A stretch of 64,000 nt of DNA, taken from positions 92,828 to 156,827 of the forward strand of contig NZ_JAQOSP010000101.1 in assembly GCF_030068475.1 (NCBI RefSeq), read 5' to 3'. A model generated the notes under the pieces. It searched no databases. It was not told the origin of the DNA and saw only the letters and a list, made by a program, of their open reading frames with translations. A program made the translations under genes and the position numbers. This DNA comes from Roseofilum acuticapitatum BLCC-M154. Lineage in GTDB: Bacteria > Cyanobacteriota > Cyanobacteriia > Cyanobacteriales > Desertifilaceae. Below, piece by piece: positions 8,156 to 16,659 of the stretch (the stretch's first letter is position 1; each line of letters begins with the position of its first letter).

Positions 8156-9238
8156 CTATAGAACTCTGTAATACTCTTCGGCGATCGCCGCAATCAGTCC
8201 GGCACGATCTAAACCATTAATAATCCGCCGAGCGCTATAAAAATCCCTGGTTGCTCCCGCAATAAAATGGCCCAAGCGATATCCCGTAAACGTGCCATCG
8301 CGCATCCCTATCACCAGAATTTTAGCGGCGATTTCCCAATCTTGGGCCAAAGTCGGACTGCCCACCAAATCAATCCCTAACCGTTTTGACCAGTCCGTAT
8401 AATTACGCCGTCCCGTAATTTGCACAAATCCCCGACCCTTATACCGAGGCCCATCTCCATACTGAGTATTACCCAAATCTGAGCGATACTCATAAGCCCA
8501 ACCACTCGCAAACTCTTCCATCCATTGACCTAAGCGGGATTCATGCTCTGCCGTGGCCAAAATATAAGCAATTTGCCCCTTATCTGTCACATTAGCTGCT
8601 TCAGCCGCCCGGACAATCAAGGGAATCGAATCCCAAGCATAGGAGCGGACATCGGGATAAGGAATCGAGTAAATCACCTTATCGAGATCGATAGACAGTA
8701 CCAAATTGCCATAGGGTAAATAGGTTTCTACCTCTTGACCTGCCAACATTGACCAAGTTCTTTGCCCGGCTACCCCATCGGACACTAAATTATTAGCCTT
8801 CTGGAATTGTTTCAGAGCAGATTCCGTATTATTACCAAATTGCCCATCCACCGGAGAATTGGCCGGTAACATCTTGGCCTTTTTCAGCAAATCTTGCAGA
8901 ATTTTCACCTCATCCTGCAAATCGGTAAAGGTAATGCCATCTCCCTTGCGTAAGACGGGATAGCGCAGTTTTTTCGGGGCCGTTGCCGTTGATGGCCCTG
9001 CCGACTCTAAAGCCGCCCAGGTATTGGGCCCGACGAAGCCATCAGCCCTTAAGCCTTTCTTAGCTTGGAATGCTTTGACTGCTTGTTCTGTCCCTGAACC
9101 AAAAAGACCATCAATCGGATCGGTGGGTTTGAGTACCCCCGCTTTCTGGAGTAAGCTTTGCAGGTATTTGACCGGTTCTTTCAGGTCGGGGTAATAGATG
9201 CCGTCACCTTTTTGTAAAATAGGCTTGTTGCTGGCCAT
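8156..9238 (-). CDS. Peptidoglycan-binding GH19-type cell-wall hydrolase
   Basis: 360 residues. Two PG_binding_1 repeats are seen: about residues 15-80 (DGLFGSGTEQAVKAFQAKKG) and 100-165 (DGQFGNNTESALKQFQKANN). They are followed by a catalytic domain of the chitinase class I/lysozyme-like GH19 type, with ILATAEHESRLGQWMEE carrying the likely catalytic Glu and the signature YKGRGFVQITGRRNYTDW. No signal peptide is evident. It probably cleaves peptidoglycan or chitin-like glycan; phage endolysins share this layout. It lies upstream of the lipoprotein gene on the same strand. Confidence 0.88.
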   Translation of the reverse strand: MASNKPILQKGDGIYYPDLKEPVKYLQSLLQKAGVLKPTDPIDGLFGSGTEQAVKAFQAKKGLRADGFVGPNTWAALESAGPSTATAPKKLRYPVLRKGDGITFTDLQDEVKILQDLLKKAKMLPANSPVDGQFGNNTESALKQFQKANNLVSDGVAGQRTWSMLAGQEVETYLPYGNLVLSIDLDKVIYSIPYPDVRSYAWDSIPLIVRAAEAANVTDKGQIAYILATAEHESRLGQWMEEFASGWAYEYRSDLGNTQYGDGPRYKGRGFVQITGRRNYTDWSKRLGIDLVGSPTLAQDWEIAAKILVIGMRDGTFTGYRLGHFIAGATRDFYSARRIINGLDRAGLIAAIAEEYYRVL

Positions 9239-9300
9239 AATTCAGTTTGGGTTGGGTGTAATTGTGATCATCCTTCAAAAATATCAGGATTCTAATTCAA

Positions 9301-9334
9301 TTAGAAATTAAAAATTAAAAATTAAAAATTAAAC
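9301..9334. repeat. Heptamer tandem repeat (TTAAAAA type)
   Basis: About five 7-base units, TTAGAAA then TTAAAAA three times, then TTAAAC. It has the same 7-base period as the other short tandem repeats in this window and lies in the promoter-side spacer of the divergent GH19 and MntA genes. Confidence 0.7.
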
Positions 9335-9409
9335 TGGGGTGGGGTTGAGAAAGGGTAAGATGACTCAGTAAGCATGAGTCGCATCACAGGAGGTCGTTGT
9401 ACCCGGTTC

Positions 9410-9445
9410 TTGACAAGAATGGAAATTGCTATACTGCCCTATAAT
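9410..9445 (+). promoter_or_regulatory. Candidate promoter of the mntA-hepT operon
   Basis: TTGACA at 9410-9415 is followed by TATACT at 9430-9435 (spacer 14) and TATAAT at 9440-9445. Neither spacing is ideal, but the TATAAT lies 22 bases before the mntA start, and no other strong -10 is near. Short AT-rich heptamer repeats lie just upstream. Confidence 0.4.
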
Positions 9446-9467
9446 CACGCGATTACTCTCTCGAACG

Positions 9468-9758
9468 ATGAACAAAGAAGAGGTACTGGCCACGTTAGCC
9501 AGTCACCAAGAACAACTCGAAACCCTGGGAGTCAAGTCTCTCAAGTTGTTTGGCTCAGTTGCTAGAGATGAAGCTGGGCCGGATAGCGATATTGATTTTC
9601 TCGTAGAGTTCACTGAGTCTGGCGGGTTGTTTCAGTTATTTGCAGTACAACACTATTTAGAAGATCTGTTCGGTTGTGCGATAGACTTGGGCACAGAAGA
9701 TTCCTTGAGAGAGCATTTACGGGAACCCGTTCTTAAGGAGGTGATTCGTGCCTTCTAG
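9468..9758 (+). CDS. mntA: MntA family nucleotidyltransferase antitoxin
   Basis: 96 residues from the ATG at 9468, whose start MNKEEVLATLASH matches family length; an in-frame upstream ATG at 9426 falls inside the promoter. The minimal nucleotidyltransferase motif GSx10DxD is complete (GSVARDEAGPDSDID). In characterised type VII systems, MntA inactivates the HepT RNase by adding AMP groups to a tyrosine near its active site. It overlaps hepT by 11 bases, the usual order antitoxin then toxin. Confidence 0.9.
   Translation: MNKEEVLATLASHQEQLETLGVKSLKLFGSVARDEAGPDSDIDFLVEFTESGGLFQLFAVQHYLEDLFGCAIDLGTEDSLREHLREPVLKEVIRAF
9734..9746 (+). promoter_or_regulatory. Extended Shine-Dalgarno for hepT inside mntA
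   Basis: TAAGGAGGTGATT is complementary to nearly the whole anti-Shine-Dalgarno end of 16S rRNA. It lies just before the GTG start of hepT at 9748 and within the last codons of mntA. It settles the GTG as the toxin start and suggests strong coupling of toxin to antitoxin translation. Confidence 0.65.
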
Positions 9759-10107
9759 AGCCTGGGATCTACGGATACAAGATATTTTAGAGGCGATCGC
9801 CTGCATTCAACAAGCTACTGCGGGCATGAGTTACGAGGAGTTTGAAGATCTCGAAAGACTCACTTTACATGGTATCCTTTACAACTTTATGATTGTTGGC
9901 GAGGCTGCTGTTAATGTCCCGGACTCCATTCAATCTCGCTATCCTCAAATTCCTTGGCGATCAATGCGTGATATGAGAAATGTGATGGTTCATGAATACT
10001 TTCAAGTGAATCTTGACCGGATGTGGATCACCATTGATGAAGACTTACCTTCTGTGGTTCCCCTGCTAGAGGAGCTATTGCAGCAAGAGAGGGGAGAACA
10101 AGGATAA
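9748..10107 (+). CDS. hepT: HepT family (DUF86) RNase toxin
   Basis: 119 residues, GTG start. HEPN-domain RNase: the catalytic Rx4-6HxY motif is present as RNVMVHEY near residues 78-85. Upstream are the helix-forming EDLERLTLHGILYNFMIVGEAA and the IPWRSMRDMRNVM stretch typical of DUF86. In the established MntA-HepT systems the tyrosine of HxY is the residue AMPylated by the antitoxin; it is present here. It forms an operon with mntA (11-base overlap). Confidence 0.9.
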   Translation: MPSRAWDLRIQDILEAIACIQQATAGMSYEEFEDLERLTLHGILYNFMIVGEAAVNVPDSIQSRYPQIPWRSMRDMRNVMVHEYFQVNLDRMWITIDEDLPSVVPLLEELLQQERGEQG

Positions 10108-10234
10108 GGTGTTTACTGGCCTAGATCCAGAGAAATTGGCGATCATGGGCGCGACTGATCCCAGTTTCTAAGTGGCTTTTACAAGAGAAGTAGTTTACCC
10201 ATTACCGCCCGTAGCGCGATGTGTCACCATAGAA

Positions 10235-10248
10235 AGAGTTTAAACTCT
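10235..10248. promoter_or_regulatory. 14-base palindrome upstream of ABC exporter
   Basis: AGAGTTTAAACTCT is a perfect palindrome ending 10 bases before the ATG of the exporter at 10259. It could be a small operator or an mRNA structure over the ribosome site; no regulator can be named. Confidence 0.3.
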
Positions 10249-10258
10249 GCCTTTCCCT

Positions 10259-12004
10259 ATGGCTCAATCGAATTTACAGAAACTCGTATCTTACCTGCGC
10301 CCCCATTGGAAACCAGCCAGTTTAGGTATTTTTGCCCTCTTAATTGTGAATGGTTTGGGGGTTTATCTACCTCTACTGATTCGGGATGGGGTGAATAATC
10401 TCCAAGTGACCTTCAGCGTGCAGACGGTGGTGGCTACGGTGCTGTGGTTGTTGCTGTTAGCCTCGATTATGTGGGGAATTCGCATGGCTTCGCGGATTTT
10501 GTTGTTTGGGGTGGGCCGTCAGGTGGAGTTTGACCTCAAACAGGCGATCTTCGGGCATTTTTTGCGCCTAGATTCGGGGTATTTTGCGACGCATACGGTG
10601 GGGGACTTGATTAACCGGGCGACCTCGGATGTGGACAGTATTCGCCGTCTGTTGGGGTTTGCGGTGTTGAGTTTGGCGAATACACTGTTTGCTTATGTGC
10701 TGACGCTGCCGGTGATGCTATCGATTCATTTGCGGTTGAGTGTGTTGGCGATCGCCGTTTATCCCTTAATGTTATTCGCCGTCCAGATTTTCAGCAACCG
10801 ATTGCGCCAGGAACAGCAGGATGTTCAGGAAGAACTTTCTCGCGTCAGCGATTTAATTCAAGAAGACATGAGTGGCATTTCTTTAATCAAGATCTATGCC
10901 CAAGAAGACAATGAACGGCAAGCCTTTCGCCAATTTAATCAGAAATTACTTGATGCCAACCTCAAGTTAGCCCAAACCCGTAATTTTCTCTTTCCCTTAG
11001 TTGAAGCGCTTGCCTCCTTAAGTTTGCTGGTGATTCTCTGGATGGGAACTCAAGAAATTGCCAGAGGTACGATTACCATTGGGGACTTTTTAGCCTTACT
11101 GCTTTATGTGGAGCGCCTCGTATTTCCCACTGCTTTACTGGGCTTTACAATCAGTGCCTATCAGCGCGGAGAAGTGAGCATTAACCGCATCGAAGAAATT
11201 CTCAAGGTACAACCTAAAATTCAAGCAAATGCCCAAGCTTTAGATTTAAAAATTTCTCCTAAAGGTCAACTGGTTGCTCGTCATCTCAGCTATACCTATC
11301 CAGAGAGTTCTACCCCTGCTCTGAATAATATTAATTTTACCATTCATTCCGGTGAAACGATTGCCATTGTCGGCCCTATTGGTTCCGGGAAATCGACCTT
11401 AGCTAAAGCGCTACCGCGCCTATTGCCGATTCCTCCAGGGCGAGTTTTTCTGGACAATTATGATATTACAAAACTGAATTTAGCTGATTTGCGCGGGGCG
11501 ATCGCCTTTGTTCCTCAAGATAGTTTCTTGTTCAGTACGACGATTAAAAATAATATTCGCTATGGCGATCCTTTGGCGGAACAGCCCAAGGTGGAAGGAG
11601 CAGCAACTTTAGCTCAAATTCATCCAGAGATCCTAAATTTTCCCCAATATTATGATACTATTGTGGGGGAGCGGGGGATTACTCTATCGGGAGGACAACG
11701 GCAGCGTTCTGCCCTAGCTCGCGCTTTGCTTGTTGATGCCCCGGTTTTGATTTTGGATGATTGTTTATCGAGTGTAGATAATCAAACAGCTACGGGAATT
11801 TTAAAGAATTTGTCTACAGGTACGCGCAAAAAAACGGTGTTGTTTATTTCTCATCAACTTTCAGCCGCAGCCACTGCCGATCGCATCTTGGTGATGGAAC
11901 GGGGGAGGATTGTGCAAATGGGACACCATCGGGAATTGATCGAGCAAGAGGGACTGTATAAAAGCCTTTGGAATAAGCAACAATTTGAGGAATTACTGAA
12001 ATAG
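10259..12004 (+). CDS. ABC exporter, fused permease and ATPase (MdlB/MsbA type)
   Basis: 581 residues. The first ~310 hold a six-helix exporter transmembrane domain (for example LGIFALLIVNGLGVYLPLLI and LALLLYVERLVFPTALLGF). The nucleotide-binding domain has Walker A GPIGSGKST (about 375), the Q-loop FVPQD, signature LSGGQRQR, Walker B VLILDD followed by CLSS, and the H-loop FISHQ. The Walker B glutamate position reads DDCLSSVD, with Asp where most ATPases have Glu, a change seen in some heterodimeric half-exporters. The substrate is unknown; multidrug or lipid export is the family default. No partner half-transporter is adjacent. Confidence 0.9.
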   Translation: MAQSNLQKLVSYLRPHWKPASLGIFALLIVNGLGVYLPLLIRDGVNNLQVTFSVQTVVATVLWLLLLASIMWGIRMASRILLFGVGRQVEFDLKQAIFGHFLRLDSGYFATHTVGDLINRATSDVDSIRRLLGFAVLSLANTLFAYVLTLPVMLSIHLRLSVLAIAVYPLMLFAVQIFSNRLRQEQQDVQEELSRVSDLIQEDMSGISLIKIYAQEDNERQAFRQFNQKLLDANLKLAQTRNFLFPLVEALASLSLLVILWMGTQEIARGTITIGDFLALLLYVERLVFPTALLGFTISAYQRGEVSINRIEEILKVQPKIQANAQALDLKISPKGQLVARHLSYTYPESSTPALNNINFTIHSGETIAIVGPIGSGKSTLAKALPRLLPIPPGRVFLDNYDITKLNLADLRGAIAFVPQDSFLFSTTIKNNIRYGDPLAEQPKVEGAATLAQIHPEILNFPQYYDTIVGERGITLSGGQRQRSALARALLVDAPVLILDDCLSSVDNQTATGILKNLSTGTRKKTVLFISHQLSAAATADRILVMERGRIVQMGHHRELIEQEGLYKSLWNKQQFEELLK

Positions 12005-12063
12005 CTTAGAAAACAGTCAGTTGTAAAGTTATCCTCGGAATCTCTTTCGTTTCTTAGAGTGTC

Positions 12064-13947
12064 TCAGAGTCGATTAAGAATTTCGGGTAATAAGCTTCTC
12101 GGAACTTGGGCTAGGGCGCGGTTTTGAGCGTCAATACCACCTTCATTGTAGAGCGATCGCACTGCTTGCAGTAAATAATTGAGCGCTGTATTCGCCATTT
12201 GCGGGTTATTTTGCCATCCTAACCAGGCTTGGATATGATGATTTAAGGACAATTCCAGGGGTTCTAAGATATCGAATTGTTCTCTAGAGCTAACTTGATG
12301 GGCAGTCATGGCAAATTGATAGAGAGCCACACCCAGATTATTATGGGTAGCAACCGGATCGAAGCTGAGAGATAAAGACTTTTGGTCTTCAGTATTTCCC
12401 ATAGCTTCAATCACTTTATGATAGGCTTTAATACACTCTTTTAAATACTTTCGCCTCTCTTCAATGGGTGAGTCGGGTTGATTGGCTAAATGCCAATAGG
12501 TGGTTCCTAAATTATTTTGCGTCGCTGTATAGCCAGTGGGATGGCTTTCTGGGGTACGATATTTCAGGGCCAGTTGATAAGACCAAATGGCTAATTGTAA
12601 ATAGTCTTTAGCATTGTGATATTGGGATAAATTCCAGTAGGCAGTTCCTAGGTTATTCTGAATCATGCCATAACTGAGGGCATCGCGATCGGGATGATAA
12701 TATTTGAGGGATTCTTGATAAGCGCCGATCGCCTGTTTTAAGTTTTGAGCCGGTTCTTGATGTTGAGCTAAATTCCAATAGGCGGTTCCCAGGTTATTCT
12801 GAGTTGAGGCATAGTGCTGTAAGTCTTGTTCCGAAAGTTGCTCATAGGATTGATGCGTAGGTTGTCCTCGATAGTATAAGGCTGCCTGATATGCGGCGAT
12901 CGCCTTTTCTAAGCCTTCTACCGGGTTCTCATGGCGCGATAATTCCCCATAAGCAATACCCAGATTATTCTGTAGGCGAGCATAAGCTTGGGGTTGGGAG
13001 TCAATCTCCGGATGGGATAAAGCTTGTTCATAGGTTTGAATGGCTTGTTTGAGCGCTTCTAATCCCTCTTCCCGGTTGGTCGTTTTCCGAGATAAAATCC
13101 AGTAGAGATTGCCTAAATCATTGAGTAGATCTAACCGGGCGATCGCCTCTTCCTCTAATTCCTCTAAAACTTGCTTTTGCGCGGCGATCGCCCCTTGCAC
13201 CTCTTTAACAGTATCCGTTTTAACAGCTAAAGGACGCACTCTTTCCCCTACGGCTACCCCCCCTTTCTCCTCTTGCTGAGGGACATCCTCCAACCCTTTG
13301 ACTCGTCCATTTAAGCTGACTCCCCCCCGCGAAGTTGCCGGAAGAGGTTCAGCCACAAATTCAAATAACCCCGTATGACAATGCCAAAATCGAGGAACCG
13401 ATTGTTGAATCGAAAATAACCAGGGGCGCGGTATCCAGATCAGTAAATTCCAGTCCCATGCTAAATCCAGATACCGTTGGGCAATATATTCTAAATTTTG
13501 CAGAAAAGACCATTGTTGAGTAGGGGATTTTTGCGTCAGACGGTGTACGCCAAAAAACTGGAACCCAGGGGAAAACTCACGGGGACTATGGGGAGAGAGA
13601 TCTAAAGGCGAAACCTTCATCCAGTCATCTTTGCGTCGTCTGGGGGGAGAATTTGACGTTGAAGGCAGAGATTTCTGGATTTCTTTATGATTAGCGGTAT
13701 TATACCAGCGATCGATCTGGTGAACTAAATTCGGATCGTCTACCTCTAACTCCAGAGTCACCCATCGCAGCATCTCCGAATCTAGGGGGGTTCCATTGCA
13801 TCTACTCTCCATATCCAACTGATTCACCAAATACTGGCAAAAATTCGGATCGTCACAAACGGCTAAAAAGAGTTGGCGACGGATGTTTAAGTTGAGCGCT
13901 TCTTTTAAGTCACGGTAGGTTTGCCAATTTTTATCTTGCAACATCAT
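12064..13947 (-). CDS. TPR-repeat protein
   Basis: 627 residues, starting MMLQ (either of two Met codons). The N-terminal ~100 residues are an unrecognised helical domain (LKEALNLNIRRQLFLAVCDDPNFCQYLVNQL), reminiscent of the adaptor-like start found on cyanobacterial signalling proteins. A low-complexity linker follows (SPPRRRKDD). From about 270 to 510 there are at least five long TPR-like units of about 50 residues with the recurring core QNNLGTAYWNLxQxxxxxx, ending in YHKVIEAMG. No signal peptide. Such arrays usually scaffold protein complexes; no enzymatic domain is seen. Confidence 0.82.
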   Translation of the reverse strand: MMLQDKNWQTYRDLKEALNLNIRRQLFLAVCDDPNFCQYLVNQLDMESRCNGTPLDSEMLRWVTLELEVDDPNLVHQIDRWYNTANHKEIQKSLPSTSNSPPRRRKDDWMKVSPLDLSPHSPREFSPGFQFFGVHRLTQKSPTQQWSFLQNLEYIAQRYLDLAWDWNLLIWIPRPWLFSIQQSVPRFWHCHTGLFEFVAEPLPATSRGGVSLNGRVKGLEDVPQQEEKGGVAVGERVRPLAVKTDTVKEVQGAIAAQKQVLEELEEEAIARLDLLNDLGNLYWILSRKTTNREEGLEALKQAIQTYEQALSHPEIDSQPQAYARLQNNLGIAYGELSRHENPVEGLEKAIAAYQAALYYRGQPTHQSYEQLSEQDLQHYASTQNNLGTAYWNLAQHQEPAQNLKQAIGAYQESLKYYHPDRDALSYGMIQNNLGTAYWNLSQYHNAKDYLQLAIWSYQLALKYRTPESHPTGYTATQNNLGTTYWHLANQPDSPIEERRKYLKECIKAYHKVIEAMGNTEDQKSLSLSFDPVATHNNLGVALYQFAMTAHQVSSREQFDILEPLELSLNHHIQAWLGWQNNPQMANTALNYLLQAVRSLYNEGGIDAQNRALAQVPRSLLPEILNRL

Positions 13948-14127
13948 ATGAATGAGGAATAAGGAGTCAGGTAATCAGAGATGTCAATGCTATACTTCCA
14001 TACTCCAAGGAATTAACCCCCAATTCAGGATTTTTCCCCATGGCTTAGTCTTGATTCTGGCCAGTAGCGCTTACTCGCCTGTTAAGGGGCTATGGTAGAA
14101 TTAGAGGGCAATTTCTGAAGGGATCAG

Positions 14128-15483
14128 ATGATTTCACTACAGCTCAAAAACCACTGGGATCAATTTGTGTCAGTCCTAGAGGGGATAGAGTGGACAATGC
14201 AACCAAATCAGGTGGCAAAATTATCCCAAGATTATTTTCATTTTAGCCCACTTTTACAGCCTTTATTAAGGGAGAAACGGGCGGATATTATCGTATTTCC
14301 TCACAATCAGTCGGATGTTTTACGAGTAGTTAAGGCATGTGTAAACTATAAAATTCCGATTACGGTTCGGGGGGCGGGAACGGGAAATTATGGCCAATGT
14401 GTGCCTTTAGAAGGGGGAGTGGTTTTAGATTTAACTTATATGAAGAATATCCTGGCAATGGAACCCGGATGGGTGAGAGCAGAACCCGGAGCAAGGTTAG
14501 CCCAAATTAATAAGTTAGCTTCAGAAATGGGTTGGGAGTTGCGCTTACTTCCTTCTACCTATCGCACGGCAACTTTGGGGGGGTTTATTGCCGGAGGGAG
14601 TGGGGGAATTGGATCTATTTTATACGGATGGTTGGGCGATCACGGCAATTTCCTCGCTGCCAAAGTCGTCACCGTCGAAGAAGAACCCCAAGTGCTGCAA
14701 TTACAAGGCGATGAAGTTCAACAAGTCAATCACGCCTATGGAACCAATGGCATTATCATTGAGCTAGAGATGCCCTTAGCGCCCAGTTATCCCTGGGCTG
14801 AAGGTATCATTGTTTTCTCAGATTTTATGGCAGCAGCCAGGTTTAGTCAACAGTTAGGCGAATCCGATGGTTTAGTGGCTAAACTCATCAGTCTTCATGC
14901 TTGGCCCATTCCCTCCTATTTTACGGCTCTTCAGCCCTATTTACCCGATGGCAAGCACGCGGTTTTACTTATTTTTGATCGCCCTAGTTTAGTCAGTTTA
15001 GAATCCTTGGTACGAGACTTTCAAGGAGAAATCACCTATATTTCTTCCATGGCTGAAAAACAGCTTAACTTAGGCGAGTTCACTTGGAATCATACCACCC
15101 TCCATGCCCGCGCAGCCGACCCCAATTTAACCTATTTACAAAGTCGCTTTCCTTACGATCCAAAATTAGAGTTAGTACAACAGTTTTATGAGCGGTATGG
15201 GAACGAAGTAATGATGCATTTAGAAATTGTCCGCTTTCAAGGGCAAGTTTGTCCCTGTGGGTTACAGGTGGTGCAGTTTACCCATGAGGAACGATTACAG
15301 GAAATTATGGAGGATCACGAGAATCATGGGGTTTTAATTTTTAATCCCCATACTTATCTTTTAGAGGATGGGGGGAGTGGAATGATTAATCCTCTGCAAG
15401 TGAATTTTAAGAAACAAGTCGATCCCTATGGTTTGTTGAATCCGGGAAAAATGCGGGGTTGGTTGGAACAAATGAATCTATAA
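14128..15483 (+). CDS. FAD-binding oxidoreductase (PCMH/GlcD type)
   Basis: 451 residues. A PCMH-type FAD domain occupies about residues 50-225, with VVKACVNYKIPITVRGAGTG, GGVVLDLTYMKNIL and the flavin-contacting TLGGFIAGGSGGIGSILYG. The C-terminus ends DPYGLLNPGKMRGWLEQ, typical of the glycolate oxidase/D-lactate dehydrogenase superfamily. The substrate is not deducible; no partner iron-sulfur subunit is adjacent. It stands alone in its orientation with a 180-base upstream gap. Confidence 0.88.
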   Translation: MISLQLKNHWDQFVSVLEGIEWTMQPNQVAKLSQDYFHFSPLLQPLLREKRADIIVFPHNQSDVLRVVKACVNYKIPITVRGAGTGNYGQCVPLEGGVVLDLTYMKNILAMEPGWVRAEPGARLAQINKLASEMGWELRLLPSTYRTATLGGFIAGGSGGIGSILYGWLGDHGNFLAAKVVTVEEEPQVLQLQGDEVQQVNHAYGTNGIIIELEMPLAPSYPWAEGIIVFSDFMAAARFSQQLGESDGLVAKLISLHAWPIPSYFTALQPYLPDGKHAVLLIFDRPSLVSLESLVRDFQGEITYISSMAEKQLNLGEFTWNHTTLHARAADPNLTYLQSRFPYDPKLELVQQFYERYGNEVMMHLEIVRFQGQVCPCGLQVVQFTHEERLQEIMEDHENHGVLIFNPHTYLLEDGGSGMINPLQVNFKKQVDPYGLLNPGKMRGWLEQMNL

Positions 15484-15614
15484 CACAGCTAAAATAAGCT
15501 GAAATTTGTGCAAACTTATAGAAACATTAAAAAATCCGGGCAAGTTCTGAGAACATTTAAACGAAACCGTTAAAATAAACAGATAAATCTCTCAAACTGA
15601 CTGGGAATCTGCCC

Positions 15615-16646
15615 ATGTTTAAGCCATTCTCCAGACACTACCTCAGACCCTTATGGGTTACCCTGGCGCTGTTCACCTTGATAACCAGCTTATTCTTAAA
15701 AGGGTGCAATGTTAACAGCGATCGCCTAACAACCCTGCAAGTAGGCACAAATACTTGGCCAGGATATGATGTGGCGCTCTATGCACAAGAGGCAGGACTC
15801 TTTGCAAAACGGGGTTTAGAGATTGAATTTTCCCGGTTTGATGTGGCTCAAGATACCATTCGCAGTTTGCTCGCTGGCAATTTAGATGCTGCCTTCATCT
15901 CCCTCTGGGAATTAATGCAGGTAGAACCAGGAGATGATCCCCTAGTGTATATCATGGTGACTAATATTTCCTATGGCTCCGATGGATTAGTGGTGACGGA
16001 AGATATCGCATCGGTTTCAGACTTGAAAGGTAATACCATTGGAGCAAAATTAGGAACCGTGAGCCATTTAATTTTACTCGAAGCCTTAAAAAATAATGGA
16101 CTCAATCCAGAAGATGTCAATATTCGAGATATTTCTAATCCAGTAGCGATTGAATCCATCCAGCAAGGGAACATCAAGGGAGCAGTATTGTGGGAGCCAG
16201 ATTTAAGTGAAACAGCACAAGCTATTAATGGCAGCATTCCCTTTACCACCGCAGATGTCGATAGTTTAGTGATTGATGGTTTTGTATCTCGTGCCAGTTA
16301 TGTACAAAGTCATCCAAAAGAACTGACCCAATTTATCTTAGCTTGGTTTGATTTAATGCAAGAAGTTGAAACCCAGCCCCAAGTCGTCTTTAATGTCGTC
16401 GGAGAATTACTGCAACAAAGTGGAGACTCTTTTGCCAGTGATTATTCGGGGTTGAAAAAAGGAGATATTGAGATGAATCGTCGCATGTTTGCTGCCAATG
16501 GACGCTTAGAAGAAGCAGTAGCAGAAATTGCCCAATTATTGCAGGAAGACCCCCGTCATAACCGCACGATTGTGGAAGATGTTAAGATTGACCCAACACA
16601 GGTGATGTCGGCGATCGCCACTTGGGAAGACGAACAAAACCAGTAA
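15615..16646 (+). CDS. NMT1/SsuA-type substrate-binding lipoprotein
   Basis: 343 residues. A hydrophobic signal segment ends LKGC, giving Cys31 as a likely lipidation site. The mature protein has the nitrate/sulfonate/thiamine-precursor binding fold: TNTWPGYDVALYAQEAGLF, SLLAGNLDAAFISLWELMQ and IGAKLGTVSHLILLEALKNNG. No ABC permease or ATPase is adjacent; instead the next gene 13 bases downstream is a membrane histidine kinase. That makes a sensing role, with the binding protein presenting ligand to the kinase, a reasonable inference. Confidence 0.88.
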   Translation: MFKPFSRHYLRPLWVTLALFTLITSLFLKGCNVNSDRLTTLQVGTNTWPGYDVALYAQEAGLFAKRGLEIEFSRFDVAQDTIRSLLAGNLDAAFISLWELMQVEPGDDPLVYIMVTNISYGSDGLVVTEDIASVSDLKGNTIGAKLGTVSHLILLEALKNNGLNPEDVNIRDISNPVAIESIQQGNIKGAVLWEPDLSETAQAINGSIPFTTADVDSLVIDGFVSRASYVQSHPKELTQFILAWFDLMQEVETQPQVVFNVVGELLQQSGDSFASDYSGLKKGDIEMNRRMFAANGRLEEAVAEIAQLLQEDPRHNRTIVEDVKIDPTQVMSAIATWEDEQNQ

Positions 16647-16659
16647 AACACTACAACTA

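Noticed and set aside
9374..9565. 63-residue frame upstream of mntA
   Set aside because: It overlaps the promoter and the mntA start in another frame; the GSx10DxD frame is the real gene.
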